A DNA stretch of 48,516 nt from an uncultured Alphaproteobacteria bacterium (GTDB lineage: Bacteria > Pseudomonadota > Alphaproteobacteria > Sphingomonadales > SMXR01). Below are positions 7,222-17,711 of this stretch, one piece after another (within the stretch, counting starts at the first letter, position 1; every line of letters begins with the position of its first letter). Position numbers and translations under genes: made by a program. The notes under the pieces are model-generated. The model was not told the origin of the DNA. It ran no database searches and saw only the letters and a list, made by a program, of their open reading frames with translations. Location: NCBI GenBank assembly GCA_937126915.1, contig CAKZLM010000064.1, positions 1 through 48,516 of the forward strand, written 5' to 3'.

Positions 7222-9624
7222 ATGACTATGGAACAAATCTATCCAGTTCTACCCTTAAGAGACATTGTTGTTTTTCCACACATGATTGTGCCTCTTTTTG
7301 TTGGCCGCGAAAAATCTGTCAAAGCCTTGGAAGAGGTGATGAAGGAAGACAAGCAAATCTTGCTCGTTGCGCAACGTAATCCAGGCGATGACGACCCAAC
7401 ACCTGAAGATATTTATGATGTGGGCACCATCGCCACTGTGTTGCAACTGTTAAAATTACCTGATGGTACAGTGAAAGTATTGGTTGAGGGGGTAAAACGG
7501 GCAAAGATAGTTGAATTTACACCACGCCAAGATTTCTTTGAAGCGATGTCTGTGGTTGTGGGTGAAGATGAAGAGATTACCGAAGAGGTTGAGGCTTTAT
7601 CACGCACGGTTGTGACCCAGTTCGATTCGTATGTGAAATTAAACAAAAAAGTCCCGCCTGAAGTGCTTGTTTCTATCGGTCAGATTGATGATCCGCGCAA
7701 ATTGGTTGATACAATAGCCTCGCATTTAGCCCTGAAAATTGCCGATAAGCAAAACTTGCTGCAAACCCTAAGCGTGCGTGAGAGATTAGAGCTGGTTTAT
7801 GCTGCGATGGAAGGCGAAATTGGTGTTCTTCAAGTTGAAAAACGCATTCGGGGCCGTGTGAAACGGCAGATGGAAAAAACCCAGCGTGAATATTATTTGA
7901 ATGAGCAATTAAAAGCCATTCAAAAGGAGCTGGGTGAGGGCGAAGATGGCCGTGATGAGCTCAATGAATTAGAAGACAAAATTAAAAAGACCAAGCTTTC
8001 TAAAGAGGCGCGTGAAAAGTGCGACGCTGAATTGAAAAAGCTTAAGTCTATGTCGCCAATGTCGGCTGAGGCGACGGTTGTGCGTAACTATCTGGATTGG
8101 ATGTTAAATATCCCTTGGGGTAAATCCTCTCGGGTTAAAAAAGATATTATCCGTGCCCAAAAGATCTTGGACCAAGATCACTATGGCTTGGAAAAAGTGA
8201 AAGAGCGCATCATTGAATATCTAGCCGTACAGCAACGTATTAATAAAATTAAAGGCCCCATTCTTTGTTTGGTTGGCCCGCCAGGTGTTGGTAAAACCTC
8301 ACTTGGAAAATCTATTGCTAAGGCCACAGGGCGCGAATTTATTCGTTTCTCGCTGGGTGGTGTGCGTGATGAGGCTGAAATTCGTGGGCATCGTCGCACT
8401 TACATCGGGTCGATGCCCGGTAAAGTTATCCAAAATATGAAAAAAGCCGGCAAGGAAAATCCGTTGTTCCTGTTGGATGAGATTGACAAAATGGGTCAAG
8501 ACTTCCGTGGTGATCCTGCATCGGCTTTGCTAGAGGTTTTGGACCCTGAACAAAATAATAAGTTCAATGATCACTATCTTGAAATTGATTATGACTTGTC
8601 GAAAGTAATGTTTGTGACCACGGCTAACAGCCTGAACATGCCACAACCATTGTTGGATCGTATGGAGATTATTAATCTTTCTGGTTATACCGAAGATGAA
8701 AAGGTTGAAATTTCTAAGCGCCACTTGATTACAAAGCAGATAAAAGATCATGGCTTAAAAGAGCATGAATGGTCTATTTCTGAAGGAGCCTTGCGTGATT
8801 TGATCCGTTATTACACCCGTGAAGCCGGGGTGCGTAAGTTAGAACAAACAATTGCCAGCCTTATTCGTAAGGCAACCAAGGAAATTGTTGAAGGTTCCAC
8901 AGACAGTGTGAAAGTAACCGCGCAAAATCTTGGTAAATATGCTGGTGTTCGTAAATATCGCTATGGCCAAGCGGAAACCGAAGACCAAGTGGGTGTAACC
9001 ACAGGTCTTGCTTGGACCAGTGTTGGTGGTGACATTCTTTCTATTGAAGCTGTGACGGTTCCTGGTAAAGGCATGGTGAAACAAACTGGTAAGCTGGGCG
9101 ATGTGATGAAAGAATCAATCGAAGCGGCGCGTAGCTTTGTGCATTCACGCTGTATCGACTTTGGTATTTCGCCTAATTATTTCAAAAGCCGTGATATTCA
9201 CATCCACGTTCCTGAAGGGGCGACACCAAAGGATGGTCCATCGGCGGGTATTGCCATGGTAACATCTATTGTTAGTGTTTTAACAGGTGTTGCTATTCGC
9301 AAAGACATCGCAATGACCGGTGAGGTGACATTGCGCGGTCACGTTCTACCTATTGGTGGATTGAAGGAAAAATTATTAGCAGCTCTTCGTTCTGGTATTA
9401 AAACAGTGTTGATTCCTATTGATAATGAAAAAGACCTTGCTGAAATACCTGATAAGGTGAAAAAGGGCTTGGAAATTATCCCGGTGAAAATGGTTGATGA
9501 CGTTTTAAAACATGCTTTGGTCGAGGAATTGATTCCCATTGAATGGGATGAAGAAGCTGAAAATTTGAAAGCAATTGGTGATGAAAATGGCCCAGATGGA
9601 GAATCTGGGGTGTTAAGACACTAA
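7222..9624 (+). CDS. lon: ATP-dependent protease Lon (La)
   Basis: Lon is the cytoplasmic AAA+ serine protease that degrades damaged and regulatory proteins. The N-terminal substrate domain starts YPVLPLRDIVVFP. The coiled-coil region includes EYYLNEQLKAIQKELGE. Walker A is GPPGVGKT (352-359) and Walker B is LFLLDEIDK. In the protease domain the catalytic dyad is Ser674 (PKDGPSAGIAM) and Lys717 (GGLKEKLLA). Three adjacent starts are possible: GTG 7219, ATG 7222 and ATG 7228. I took 7222, which gives 800 residues, but the ribosome-binding site is too weak to decide. It has an upstream heat-shock-type promoter candidate and a perfect terminator behind it. Confidence 0.98.
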   Translation: MTMEQIYPVLPLRDIVVFPHMIVPLFVGREKSVKALEEVMKEDKQILLVAQRNPGDDDPTPEDIYDVGTIATVLQLLKLPDGTVKVLVEGVKRAKIVEFTPRQDFFEAMSVVVGEDEEITEEVEALSRTVVTQFDSYVKLNKKVPPEVLVSIGQIDDPRKLVDTIASHLALKIADKQNLLQTLSVRERLELVYAAMEGEIGVLQVEKRIRGRVKRQMEKTQREYYLNEQLKAIQKELGEGEDGRDELNELEDKIKKTKLSKEAREKCDAELKKLKSMSPMSAEATVVRNYLDWMLNIPWGKSSRVKKDIIRAQKILDQDHYGLEKVKERIIEYLAVQQRINKIKGPILCLVGPPGVGKTSLGKSIAKATGREFIRFSLGGVRDEAEIRGHRRTYIGSMPGKVIQNMKKAGKENPLFLLDEIDKMGQDFRGDPASALLEVLDPEQNNKFNDHYLEIDYDLSKVMFVTTANSLNMPQPLLDRMEIINLSGYTEDEKVEISKRHLITKQIKDHGLKEHEWSISEGALRDLIRYYTREAGVRKLEQTIASLIRKATKEIVEGSTDSVKVTAQNLGKYAGVRKYRYGQAETEDQVGVTTGLAWTSVGGDILSIEAVTVPGKGMVKQTGKLGDVMKESIEAARSFVHSRCIDFGISPNYFKSRDIHIHVPEGATPKDGPSAGIAMVTSIVSVLTGVAIRKDIAMTGEVTLRGHVLPIGGLKEKLLAALRSGIKTVLIPIDNEKDLAEIPDKVKKGLEIIPVKMVDDVLKHALVEELIPIEWDEEAENLKAIGDENGPDGESGVLRH

Positions 9625-9655
9625 AAAAAAGTGTCGTCAAGTGAAAAAAACTTGG

Positions 9656-9680
9656 AAAACCGCCATTTTTGGCGGTTTTT
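9656..9680 (+). terminator. Intrinsic terminator after lon
   Basis: AAAACCGCC and GGCGGTTTT form a perfect stem with a loop of six bases (ATTTTT), ending in five T. It lies 31 bp after the lon stop codon. Confidence 0.93.
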
Positions 9681-9684
9681 CTCT

Positions 9685-9712
9685 TTGACAAACCAAAATA
9701 ATTTCCTAAACT
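9685..9712 (+). promoter_or_regulatory. Promoter of hup
   Basis: A perfect TTGACA (9685-9690) is followed 16 bp later by TAAACT (9707-9712). It begins 4 bp after the lon terminator and would give a leader of about 75 bases. Confidence 0.65.
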
Positions 9713-9728
9713 CATTCCTATTAGGAAA
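9702..9728 (+). promoter_or_regulatory. Inverted repeat overlapping the hup promoter, possible operator
   Basis: TTTCCTAA (9702-9709) and TTAGGAAA (9721-9728) are exact reverse complements separated by 11 bp. The left arm covers the start of the minus-10 element and the right arm spans the expected transcription start. A dimeric regulator bound here would block the promoter. Alternatively it is a hairpin at the 5' end of the transcript. Confidence 0.45.
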
Positions 9729-9793
9729 ACAACTGACAGTCTTGATTCTAACATTTCGTTATTGTGGGGGCTGTCCATAAAGGGGGTTTTATC

Positions 9794-10069
9794 GTGAATA
9801 AAAACGACCTTATCGCTAGCGTAGCAGACGCTGCTGGATTATCTAAAGCTGACGCAGGTAAAGCTGTTGATGGCGTATTCTCTTCAATCACTGGTGCTTT
9901 GTCTTCTGGTGACGAAGTTCGCTTGGTAGGTTTCGGTACTTTTTCTGTAGCTAATCGTGCAGCAACAACTGGCCGTAACCCGCGCACTGGCGAAACCATT
10001 CAAATTCCTGCTTCTAAACAACCTAAGTTTAAAGCTGGTAAAGCATTGAAAGATGCTGTGAACGGTTAA
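9794..10069 (+). CDS. hup: DNA-binding protein HU
   Basis: HU is a small dimeric nucleoid protein that bends and compacts DNA. The 91-residue product begins [14 protein letters not shown] after a GTG start. It contains the family signature GFGTFSV and the DNA-contacting arm [19 protein letters not shown]. The GTG at 9794 is preceded by AAGGGGG at a good distance (9779-9786). The earlier GTG at 9764 would add ten residues that no HU protein has. The codons are strongly biased (GCT, GGT, CGT), as expected for an abundant protein. It has its own promoter and terminator and so is a single-gene unit. Confidence 0.97.
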   Translation: MNKNDLIASVADAAGLSKADAGKAVDGVFSSITGALSSGDEVRLVGFGTFSVANRAATTGRNPRTGETIQIPASKQPKFKAGKALKDAVNG

Positions 10070-10091
10070 TCTTAGATTTACTAATCTTATT

Positions 10092-10126
10092 AAAAAGGCA
10101 CTTATGGTTTCATAGGTGCCTTTTTT
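10092..10126 (+). terminator. Intrinsic terminator after hup
   Basis: A long hairpin pairs AAAAAGGCACTTATG with CATAGGTGCCTTTTT, with one G-U pair and a GTTT loop. It ends in six T. Confidence 0.93.
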
Positions 10127-10256
10127 AATGCTCTAAATGCGCCTAATATGGGGCTTTATTTACAAAATTTTGTCTGGGAATAGGGTTTTTAACATATTGT
10201 TTTTATTCAATTATTTAAAATAATGAAAAAAAATCATAAAAAGTGAAAATTAAGTC

Positions 10257-10285
10257 TAGACAAAGTGCCAATGTACGCCTAAAAA
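10257..10285 (+). promoter_or_regulatory. Promoter of the tRNA-Val/tRNA-Asp unit
   Basis: TAGACA (10257-10262) and TAAAAA (10280-10285) are 17 bp apart. A very AT-rich run upstream (10190-10255) could act as an UP element. Transcription would start about 14 bp before tRNA-Val. Confidence 0.5.
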
Positions 10286-10305
10286 GAGCGCCGTTCGGAA
10301 CGAAT

Positions 10306-10381
10306 GGGCGATTAGCTCAGTTGGTAGAGCATCTCGTTTACACCGAGAGGGTCGGCAGTTCGAGCCTGTCATCGCCCACCA
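10306..10381 (+). tRNA. tRNA-Val (TAC anticodon)
   Basis: The acceptor GGGCGAT/ATCGCCC is perfect. The anticodon loop TTTACAC lies between TCTCG and CGAGA. The T arm contains GTTCGAGCC and CCA is encoded. Confidence 0.97.
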
Positions 10382-10402
10382 TTCCGCCGAAAGCACCCAT
10401 GC

Positions 10403-10479
10403 GGGGGTGTAGCTCAGTTGGTTAGAGCACTGGCCTGTCACGCCAGGGGCCGCGGGTTCGAGTCCCGTCACTCCCGCCA
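10403..10479 (+). tRNA. tRNA-Asp (GTC anticodon)
   Basis: The acceptor GGGGGTG/CACTCCC has one G-U pair. The anticodon loop CTGTCAC is closed by TGGC/GCCA. The discriminator is G and CCA is encoded. It follows tRNA-Val by 21 bp and is probably cut from the same transcript. Confidence 0.97.
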
Positions 10480-11006
10480 TTATGTCCTTATCTATCCGTT
10501 GTTCTTATATATTCCAGCAAGACACATATTTCGCTCTTAATGCAGCGAATCAAATCACCTTGGTATTCCTCAACAGATACTATCAATTAACTTTAGTTTC
10601 ATTTTCAGAGCATTTTTTTGTTTTCTTTATGGGGCATAGTGTCGCGATTAATTTTGGTTATCTTTAGGGGTATAAAGGCTCTAAAAAGTCTCCACTAAAT
10701 TTTGTATAAAAAGCTCATAACTAACGAATTTTGTTGGAAAATAAGGGTAATTGGGCTAAGTGTTAGGGGAGAACTGAGGCTGGACTGTAATGAGGTGTAG
10801 GCGGTATCTAAAAAATACAGCATTTTTTATGAGAATTTTTTTACGCTCATAAATGACTTTTTTATGGTCTAAACTTTGAATGAGGGGTGGTAATTTGTTC
10901 CCATGCGTGCTATCGCCACGTCAAATTATCACATGATTGTCCGATATTTTACTATTGGGTGAAATGTTGCGGGGCAATCTAAAACATACCAATGCGGATA
11001 TAATCT
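10480..11006 (+). other. 527-bp non-coding stretch before the nuo operon
   Basis: No convincing gene is present. The AT-rich sequence has two small overlapping stems: AAAAAAT/ATTTTTT (10810-10828) and TTATGAG/CTCATAA (10827-10852). The nuo promoter must lie here, but I could not fix it. A perfect TATAAT at 10999-11004 sits two bases before the nuoA start codon and lacks a minus-35 element. The ribosome-binding site of nuoA is weak (GCGGAT). Confidence 0.6.
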
Positions 11007-11372
11007 ATGGACGCTTTGCTATCTGAATATTTTCCGATTCTGATCTTTTTAGGAATCGCGATTGTCATGTCAGCCGCCTTTGTTGGGTTGGCCGTCTTAA
11101 TTGCCAAACAAAACCCCGATCAAGAAAAACTATCGGCATACGAATGTGGCTTTGAAGCCTTTTCTGACAGCCGTGGTAAGTTTGATGTGCGTTTCTATTT
11201 GGTTGCCATTCTATTCATCATTTTTGACCTTGAGGTGGCGTTCTTGTTCCCTTGGGTGGTGTCGTTAGATGCCATTGGTCCTTATGGTTTCTGGTCAATG
11301 ATGGTGTTCTTGGGTGTGTTAACCGTTGGGTTTGTTTACGAATGGCGTAAAGGAGCTTTGGAATGGGAGTAG
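11007..11372 (+). CDS. nuoA: NADH-quinone oxidoreductase subunit A
   Basis: This is a membrane-arm subunit of complex I, at the junction with the quinone site. Its 121 residues contain three hydrophobic helices (about 8-32, 63-85 and 90-112). The conserved loop [24 protein letters not shown] carries the cysteine that labels the family in its active/deactive switch. It is the first gene of the operon. Its last codons overlap nuoB by 10 bp, indicating coupled translation. Confidence 0.97.
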   Translation: MDALLSEYFPILIFLGIAIVMSAAFVGLAVLIAKQNPDQEKLSAYECGFEAFSDSRGKFDVRFYLVAILFIIFDLEVAFLFPWVVSLDAIGPYGFWSMMVFLGVLTVGFVYEWRKGALEWE

Positions 11373-11914
11373 ATAATAAAATCCAGCCGGGCAAGTCTAT
11401 GCCGATTAATCCGTTGGCAGAAGACCCATATTTCAAAGGCCTAAACGAAGAGCTAACCGAAAAGGGCTTTGTTGTGACCAGCGTGGATAATTTGATCCAG
11501 TGGTCTCGTACGGGGTCGCTTTGGTGGATGACATTTGGTTTGGCGTGTTGTGCTGTTGAAATGATGCATTCATCCATGCCGCGTTATGACCTTGAGCGTT
11601 TCGGCATCGCACCTCGTGCAAGTCCTCGCCAATCAGACGTCATGATCGTTGCAGGTACATTGACCAATAAAATGGCTCCCGCGTTGCGTAAGGTTTATGA
11701 CCAAATGTCTGAACCGCGTTATGTGATCTCAATGGGATCATGCGCTAATGGTGGTGGCTATTATCACTATTCTTATTCTGTTGTGCGCGGTTGTGACCGT
11801 GTGGTTCCGGTTGACATTTATGTGCCGGGATGCCCACCAACCGCTGAGGCTTTATTATATGGCTTTATGCAATTGCAGAAGAAGATTCGTCGTACCGGCA
11901 CGCTGGTTCGCTAA
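11363..11914 (+). CDS. nuoB: NADH-quinone oxidoreductase subunit B
   Basis: This subunit carries the terminal [4Fe-4S] cluster N2, which hands electrons to quinone. The ligands are Cys62-Cys63 (LACCAVEMM), Cys127 (GSCANGGG) and Cys157 ([13 protein letters not shown]). The hydrophobic loop around SLWWMTFGL faces the quinone tunnel. At 183 residues it is slightly long at the N-terminus, as in other alphaproteobacteria and mitochondria (PSST). The gene overlaps the end of nuoA. Confidence 0.98.
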   Translation: MGVDNKIQPGKSMPINPLAEDPYFKGLNEELTEKGFVVTSVDNLIQWSRTGSLWWMTFGLACCAVEMMHSSMPRYDLERFGIAPRASPRQSDVMIVAGTLTNKMAPALRKVYDQMSEPRYVISMGSCANGGGYYHYSYSVVRGCDRVVPVDIYVPGCPPTAEALLYGFMQLQKKIRRTGTLVR

Positions 11915-11949
11915 TTTTTGTCTTTAACGACAATTAAGAGTATAGATAT

Positions 11950-12567
11950 ATGAATAACGAGCTTAAAAAACTGGCTGACTATATCTCAACCCAAATGGAT
12001 AACTTGGTTATTTCAACCGAGGTTGCCCACGGTGAGTTGACTATTGTTGCCCGTGCAGACAAGATCGTCCAGTTCCTGACTTTTTTACGAGATGATCTTG
12101 AATGTCAGTGCCAAACTTTGGTGGATGTTTGCGGTGTTGACTACCCTGAGCGTGCCAAGCGTTTTGACGTGGTATACCACTTGTTGAGCTATACCAAAAA
12201 CCATCGCCTACGGGTGAAGATTGAAACCGATGCGCAAACCCCTGTTGATAGTGTGGTAAGCGTTTATAACTCGGCCAATTGGTTTGAGCGTGAAGCATGG
12301 GATATGTATGGCATTTTGTTCAACAATCACCCCGATCTTCGTCGTATTTTGACCGATTATGGCTTCCAAGGTCACCCGCTTCGTAAAGACTTCCCGTTAA
12401 CGGGCTTTGTTGAGGTTCGCTATTCTGAGGAAGAAGAGCGTGTGGTTTATGAACCTGTTGAATTGCGCCAAGATTTCCGCTCATTTGACTTTATGTCGCC
12501 GTGGGAAGGGACCGATTATAAATTACCTGGCGACGAAAAAGCCGACGCAGAAGAGGGGGCTAACTAA
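11950..12567 (+). CDS. nuoC: NADH-quinone oxidoreductase subunit C
   Basis: This is the 30-kDa subunit of the peripheral arm, next to NuoD. The family signature is visible as [19 protein letters not shown]-like sequence (here [12 protein letters not shown]), then [39 protein letters not shown]. The protein has 205 residues and ends in an acidic tail. It is a separate gene from nuoD, as in alphaproteobacteria and mitochondria; in E. coli the two are fused. Its TAA stop shares one base with the ATG of nuoD. Confidence 0.97.
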   Translation: MNNELKKLADYISTQMDNLVISTEVAHGELTIVARADKIVQFLTFLRDDLECQCQTLVDVCGVDYPERAKRFDVVYHLLSYTKNHRLRVKIETDAQTPVDSVVSVYNSANWFEREAWDMYGILFNNHPDLRRILTDYGFQGHPLRKDFPLTGFVEVRYSEEEERVVYEPVELRQDFRSFDFMSPWEGTDYKLPGDEKADAEEGAN

Positions 12568-13745
12568 TGTCTGAAGTTGATATTAAAAATTATAGCCTCA
12601 ATTTTGGTCCACAGCACCCGGCAGCGCACGGCGTGCTTCGTCTGATTCTTGAGTTAGACGGTGAAGTGATTGATCGTGCTGATCCGCACATTGGTCTTCT
12701 GCACCGTGGTACTGAAAAATTAATCGAATATAAAACATATTTACAAGCGGTTCCTTATTTTGACCGTTTAGATTATGTGGCACCAATGAACCAAGAGCAT
12801 GCCTTTGCCTTGGCCGTTGAAAAATTAATGAACATTGAAGTGCCAGAGCGCGGCCAATATATCCGTGTTCTATATTCTGAAATTGGTCGTGTTTTGAACC
12901 ACATTTTGAACTTAACCACACACGCCATGGACGTTGGTGCCATGACGCCAATTTTGTGGCAGTTTGAAGAGCGTGAAATTCTAATGGAATTTTATGAGCG
13001 CGTTTGTGGTGCGCGTATGCACGCGGCTTATTTCCGTCCTGGTGGTGTTCACCAAGATATGCCTGCTGGTTTGGCAGAAGATATCATGGCATGGACCGAG
13101 CGTTATCCTGCCACCTTGAAGGAAATGGAAGACCTTCTTCTAGGCAACCGTATCTTTAAGCAGCGTAATGTGAACATTGGTGTTGCAACCGCTGAAGAAG
13201 CCATGGATATGGGTTTTTCGGGTGCCATGTTGCGTGGTTCTGGTGTGCCGTGGGATTTGCGTAAATCGCAACCTTATGACGTTTACGATAAAATGGACTT
13301 TGACATTGTAACCGGTAAGCACGGTGACTGTTATGACCGTTTTGTGCTTCGCTGTGAGGAAATTCGTCAATCATTGCGTATCATTCGTCAGTGTATTGAG
13401 GAAATGCCAACGGGCCCGGTTACCTCTGATGACCGTAAAGTATCACCCCCTAAGCGCGGTGAAATGAAACGTTCAATGGAAGCGATGATTCACCATTTTA
13501 AACTTTACACTGAAGGCTACAAGGTGCCTGAGGGTGAGGCTTATGCCGCTGTAGAGGCGCCAAAGGGTGAGTTTGGTGTGTATCTGGTATCAGATGGCAG
13601 TAATAAGCCTTATCGCTGTAAAATTCGTGCCCCTGGGTTTGTTCACATGTCAGCCATGGACTTTTTGTGTCGTGGTCACATGTTGGCAGATGCGCCAGCG
13701 GTATTGGGATCAATGGATATTGTGTTTGGTGAGGTGGACCGATGA
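12567..13745 (+). CDS. nuoD: NADH-quinone oxidoreductase subunit D
   Basis: This is the 49-kDa subunit that forms the quinone-binding pocket with NuoB. The first strands hold the quinone-site histidine segment ([15 protein letters not shown]). The conserved segments [30 protein letters not shown] and [10 protein letters not shown] are present. The C-terminus has [22 protein letters not shown] and ends VFGEVDR, as usual for the family. Its 392 residues are typical. The stop overlaps the nuoE start by 4 bp (ATGA). Confidence 0.98.
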   Translation: MSEVDIKNYSLNFGPQHPAAHGVLRLILELDGEVIDRADPHIGLLHRGTEKLIEYKTYLQAVPYFDRLDYVAPMNQEHAFALAVEKLMNIEVPERGQYIRVLYSEIGRVLNHILNLTTHAMDVGAMTPILWQFEEREILMEFYERVCGARMHAAYFRPGGVHQDMPAGLAEDIMAWTERYPATLKEMEDLLLGNRIFKQRNVNIGVATAEEAMDMGFSGAMLRGSGVPWDLRKSQPYDVYDKMDFDIVTGKHGDCYDRFVLRCEEIRQSLRIIRQCIEEMPTGPVTSDDRKVSPPKRGEMKRSMEAMIHHFKLYTEGYKVPEGEAYAAVEAPKGEFGVYLVSDGSNKPYRCKIRAPGFVHMSAMDFLCRGHMLADAPAVLGSMDIVFGEVDR

Positions 13746-14350
13746 CAGGTGCAGCATTAAAAAGCACGGAAACATTTGAATTTACGCCTGAAAATAATGA
13801 ATGGGCGCAAGGTCAAATTAAAAAATACCCTGAGGGTAAGCAAGCAAGTGCTGTCATGCCTTTATTGCATCGTGCGCAGGAACAAAATAATGGCTGGTTA
13901 TCAACCGCTGCCATTGAATATGTTGCTGACTATTTAGACATGCCCAAAATGCGGGTGATGGAGGTTGCTACCTTCTATACCATGTATAACCACAAACCAG
14001 TGGGCAAGCATGTGATTGAAATTTGCACGACCACCCCATGTTGGTTGCGTGGCTCAGACGATATTGTGGCCGCCGCAACAGATGAGTTGGGTGTCAAAAT
14101 GGGTCAAACCACTGACGATGGTGAGTTTACCTTGCTTGAGGTTGAGTGTGCGGGTGCCTGCGTAAACGCGCCTGTTTGTGCCATTCATAAAGAATATTAT
14201 GAAGATTTAACGCCTGATAGCATGCGTCAGATCATCAAAGATTTAAAAGCCGGCAAAGAGTTGAAAGCTGGTCCACAAAATGGTCGCCATCGCAGTGAAC
14301 CATTAGGTGGGCCAACCACTTTGGCTGACTTTGTGAAAGCGGAAGGATAG
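13742..14350 (+). CDS. nuoE: NADH-quinone oxidoreductase subunit E
   Basis: This is the 24-kDa subunit with a thioredoxin-like fold carrying [2Fe-2S] cluster N1a. The ligands are Cys95 and Cys100 (CTTTPCW) and Cys136 and Cys140 ([10 protein letters not shown]). The N-terminal helical region includes [14 protein letters not shown] and [14 protein letters not shown]. It has 202 residues. The C-terminal 40 or so extend past the core and contain a Gly/Pro-rich stretch ending [11 protein letters not shown], which is seen in alphaproteobacterial members. Confidence 0.97.
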   Translation: MTGAALKSTETFEFTPENNEWAQGQIKKYPEGKQASAVMPLLHRAQEQNNGWLSTAAIEYVADYLDMPKMRVMEVATFYTMYNHKPVGKHVIEICTTTPCWLRGSDDIVAAATDELGVKMGQTTDDGEFTLLEVECAGACVNAPVCAIHKEYYEDLTPDSMRQIIKDLKAGKELKAGPQNGRHRSEPLGGPTTLADFVKAEG

Positions 14351-14358
14351 GAAAGACG

Positions 14359-15645
14359 ATGTTGCAAGATAAAGATCGTATTTTTACCAATCTTTACGGA
14401 TTTCAGTCCTTTGGCTTGAAAGCGGCGAAAGCCCGTGGTGATTGGGATGGAACCAAGGCTTTGCTTGAAAAGGGTAAAGACTGGATCATCTCTGAAATGA
14501 AAGACAGTGGCCTGCGTGGTCGTGGCGGTGCGGGTTTCCCCACTGGCCTTAAATGGTCTTTCATGCCTAAAGAAAATCCTGATGGTGGCCCAAGCTACCT
14601 TGTGGTTAACGCCGATGAAGGTGAGCCGGGAACCTGTAAAGACCGTGAAATTATGCGTCATGACCCTCATAAATTAATCGAGGGTTGCTTGATCGCTGGT
14701 TTCGCCATGAATGCTTCTGCGGCTTATATTTATATCCGTGGTGAATTTCATGAAGAAGCAGACGCTCTAGAAGTGGCCATTGAGGAAGCTTATGCTGATG
14801 GTTTGATCGGGAAAAACGCTTGTAAGTCTGGTTATGACCTTGACGTTTACGTTCATCGCGGCGCTGGTGCTTATATCTGTGGTGAAGAAACCGCATTGAT
14901 TGAAAGCTTAGAAGGTAAAAAAGGCCAGCCTCGCTTGAAGCCGCCATTCCCTGCGAATGTGGGTGTTTGGGGTCGTCCAACCACGGTAAACAATGTTGAA
15001 TCAATTGCTGTGGCACCGACCATTTTGCGTCGTGGTGCTAGTTGGTTCTCAGGCCTTGGTCGCCCGAACAACACCGGCACCAAGCTTTTCTGTATTTCTG
15101 GTCACGTTAACAATCCTTGTAACGTGGAAGAAGAAATGGGTATTCCTCTTAAAGAATTGATCGAAAAGCATTGCGGCGGCGTTCGCGGTGGTTGGGATAA
15201 TCTTATGGCGGTTATTCCCGGTGGTTCTTCGGTTCCTGTGTTGCCAAAAGACATTTGCGACACCGTGTTGATGGACTTTGACAGCCTGCGCGATGTGCAG
15301 TCTGGCCTTGGTACAGCGGCAGTGATTGTGATGGACAAGTCAACCGATATCGTTCGGGCTATTACCCGCCTTTCTGCTTTTTATAAGCATGAAAGCTGTG
15401 GTCAATGTACGCCATGTCGTGAAGGCACTGGCTGGATGTGGCGCATGATGGAGCGTTTATGCGCGGGTAATGCCGAACTAGAAGAAATTGATATGTTGCT
15501 TGATGTCTCTAAAAAGATTGAGGGCCACACTATTTGTGCGCTTGGTGATGCCGCTGCGTGGCCTATTCAGGGCTTGATGCGTCATTTCCGAGGTGAAGTT
15601 GAACAACGGATCGCAGACTATAAGTCTCGCGTCGCGGCTGAGTAA
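14359..15645 (+). CDS. nuoF: NADH-quinone oxidoreductase subunit F
   Basis: This 51-kDa subunit oxidises NADH using FMN and holds [4Fe-4S] cluster N3. The nucleotide-binding loops are [16 protein letters not shown] and the FMN region [15 protein letters not shown]. The cluster ligands are Cys347, Cys350 and Cys353 ([12 protein letters not shown]) and Cys393 ([10 protein letters not shown]). Its 428 residues are typical. It lies 8 bp after nuoE. Confidence 0.98.
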   Translation: MLQDKDRIFTNLYGFQSFGLKAAKARGDWDGTKALLEKGKDWIISEMKDSGLRGRGGAGFPTGLKWSFMPKENPDGGPSYLVVNADEGEPGTCKDREIMRHDPHKLIEGCLIAGFAMNASAAYIYIRGEFHEEADALEVAIEEAYADGLIGKNACKSGYDLDVYVHRGAGAYICGEETALIESLEGKKGQPRLKPPFPANVGVWGRPTTVNNVESIAVAPTILRRGASWFSGLGRPNNTGTKLFCISGHVNNPCNVEEEMGIPLKELIEKHCGGVRGGWDNLMAVIPGGSSVPVLPKDICDTVLMDFDSLRDVQSGLGTAAVIVMDKSTDIVRAITRLSAFYKHESCGQCTPCREGTGWMWRMMERLCAGNAELEEIDMLLDVSKKIEGHTICALGDAAAWPIQGLMRHFRGEVEQRIADYKSRVAAE

Positions 15646-15662
15646 GATAGGGGAAGAAATAG

Positions 15663-17711
15663 ATGCCAACGCTTACTGTAAACGGCCAAGAAGTTACGGT
15701 TGAAGACGGCGCAACAGTTTTGCAAGCTTGTGAAGCTGCTGGTGCTGAAATTCCGCGCTTCTGTTATCATGAACGCCTATCAATTGCGGGTAACTGTCGC
15801 ATGTGTTTGGTTGAGATGGAAAAAGCACCGAAGCCAATTGCTTCATGCGCCATGCCTGCTGGTGATGGCATGGTTATCCATACTGACACAGAATATGTGA
15901 AAAAAGCCCGTGAAGGTGTGATGGAATTTTTGCTGATCAACCACCCGCTTGATTGTCCTATCTGTGACCAAGGCGGCGAGTGTGATTTGCAAGACCAATC
16001 TGTGGCTTATGGTACCGGTGAAAGCCGTTATCAAGAGAATAAACGCGCTGTTAATGATAAAGACATTGGCCCGTTAATCTCGACCACCATGACCCGTTGC
16101 ATTCACTGCATGCGCTGTGTACGCTTCTCTACCGAAGTGGCAGGCTTTCAGGAAATGGGATCCATTTGGCGCGGTGAACACACTGAGGTAACCACTTATT
16201 TAGAAGGCTTATTAGACAGCGAAATGTCTGGTAACGTGATTGATTTGTGCCCTGTGGGTGCGTTGACATCAAAACCCTATGCCTTCACCGCCCGTTCGTG
16301 GGAGCTGAAAAAAGTTGAAACTGTTGACGTAATGGATGCGGTTGGTTCTAACATTCGCCTTGATACCCGTGGTAACGAAGTTATGCGCGTGTTGCCCGTG
16401 TTGAATGAAGAAATTAACGAAGAGTGGATTTCTGATAAAACCCGCTTCCATTATGATGGTTTGAAAAAGCGTCGTTTGGATCGTCCTTACGTTCGTAAAA
16501 GTGGCAAATTGCAAGCTGTTGAGTGGGGCGACGCCTTCTTAGCCATGCAAAAAGCACTAAAAGGCGTTAAGGGTGATCAAATTGCTGCTGTTGTTGGCCC
16601 AATGGCAGACATGGAAAGCATGTTTGCCCTTAAGGGTTTGTTAAACAGCATGGGATCTGAGAAAATTGAAAGTCGCCTTTGTGGTGCTGAAATTGATACC
16701 AAAGTTCGGGCAAGCTATTTGTTCAATACCACCATTGAAGGCATTGAGCAGGCTGACTATTGCTTGATCATTGGTGCCAACCCACGTTTAGAGGCAACCT
16801 TGGTAAACAGCCGTTTGCGTAAAGCGGTTGTTGAAAATGGCTTGGCTGTCGCTAATGTTGGCCCTGAACTTGATTTAACCTTTAGTGTTAATGAGTTAGG
16901 GGATGATCCTAAAGTGCTTGAAAGTATTCTTTCTGGTGATCATGATGCTGCTAAGGCGCTGAAAAAAGCTAAGAAACCAATGCTTATTTTAGGTGAGGGT
17001 GCGCTGCGACATAAATCTGGTAAGGCGATTTTGGCCCATGCCCGTGACATTGCTGATACTTATGGTTTGATCGCTGACGGTTGGAACGGCTTTAACGTCC
17101 TTCATTCTGCCGCAAGCCAAGTGGGTGCTCTTGATTTGGGACTCACTGTTGAGGGTAACATGGCGGCACTTCGTGATGATGCAGCGAACATTAAAGTGTT
17201 CTTTAACCTTGGTGAGGATGACACTGATTTGTCGGCCTTTAATAAGTCTTTCAAGATTTATATCGGCAGCCATGGTGATGCAGGTGCGGCAAGTGCTGAT
17301 GTTGTGTTGCCGGGCTCTGCTTATTCAGAAAAGTCAGGCACCTACATTAATATGGAAGGGCGTGTTCAGCGCTCTGCTAAGGCAGTGTTCGCACCGGGTG
17401 CTGCCCGCGAAGACTGGAGCATTTTCCGCGCCTTTTCTGAGGTGATCGGCAATGCCTTGCCTTATAATGATTTAAATGAACTTCGCAAACATATGGCTGA
17501 TGTTTGTCCGCATGTGATGACGTTGGATGTTGCGCCAACGGCTGAGTGGAATAAATTTGGCCGTAAAGCTAAGATTGCAGGTGAAGCATTGAGTGTGGGC
17601 GGTGATAATTATTATCGCAGCAACCCAATTGCCCGCGCATCAAAAATTTTAGCGGATTGTGAAAATGCCCGCAACGGCATCATCGAGGAGGCTACGGGAA
17701 CAAATGGATAG
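15663..17711 (+). CDS. nuoG: NADH-quinone oxidoreductase subunit G
   Basis: This is the 75-kDa iron-sulphur subunit. The ferredoxin-like N-terminus carries a [2Fe-2S] cluster on Cys34, Cys45, Cys48 and Cys62. A [4Fe-4S] cluster is bound by His94, Cys98, Cys101 and Cys107 ([14 protein letters not shown]). Another begins at Cys146, Cys149 and Cys152 (CIHCMRC), with its last ligand in [10 protein letters not shown]. The C-terminal half is molybdopterin-oxidoreductase-like but catalytically silent. It has 682 residues. The end overlaps the nuoH start by 8 bp. Confidence 0.98.
   Translation: MPTLTVNGQEVTVEDGATVLQACEAAGAEIPRFCYHERLSIAGNCRMCLVEMEKAPKPIASCAMPAGDGMVIHTDTEYVKKAREGVMEFLLINHPLDCPICDQGGECDLQDQSVAYGTGESRYQENKRAVNDKDIGPLISTTMTRCIHCMRCVRFSTEVAGFQEMGSIWRGEHTEVTTYLEGLLDSEMSGNVIDLCPVGALTSKPYAFTARSWELKKVETVDVMDAVGSNIRLDTRGNEVMRVLPVLNEEINEEWISDKTRFHYDGLKKRRLDRPYVRKSGKLQAVEWGDAFLAMQKALKGVKGDQIAAVVGPMADMESMFALKGLLNSMGSEKIESRLCGAEIDTKVRASYLFNTTIEGIEQADYCLIIGANPRLEATLVNSRLRKAVVENGLAVANVGPELDLTFSVNELGDDPKVLESILSGDHDAAKALKKAKKPMLILGEGALRHKSGKAILAHARDIADTYGLIADGWNGFNVLHSAASQVGALDLGLTVEGNMAALRDDAANIKVFFNLGEDDTDLSAFNKSFKIYIGSHGDAGAASADVVLPGSAYSEKSGTYINMEGRVQRSAKAVFAPGAAREDWSIFRAFSEVIGNALPYNDLNELRKHMADVCPHVMTLDVAPTAEWNKFGRKAKIAGEALSVGGDNYYRSNPIARASKILADCENARNGIIEEATGTNG

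Noticed and set aside
10243-10480. Open frames on both strands over tRNA-Val and tRNA-Asp
   Set aside because: They are translations of tRNA sequence (for example GRLAQLVEHLVYTERVGSS-like peptides), a well-known false gene type.
10482-10667. Open frame of 61 codons after tRNA-Asp
   Set aside because: It starts two bases after the tRNA end, has no ribosome-binding site and a composition typical of AT-rich non-coding DNA.
10999-11004. Perfect TATAAT just before nuoA
   Set aside because: Transcription would start after the nuoA start codon, and no minus-35 box is present at the right distance.
14227-14670. Minus-strand open frame of 147 codons across nuoE/nuoF, and similar long minus-strand frames (for example 44448-44903)
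   Set aside because: They lie opposite strongly conserved genes and show no domain, start signal or independent composition; they are shadows.
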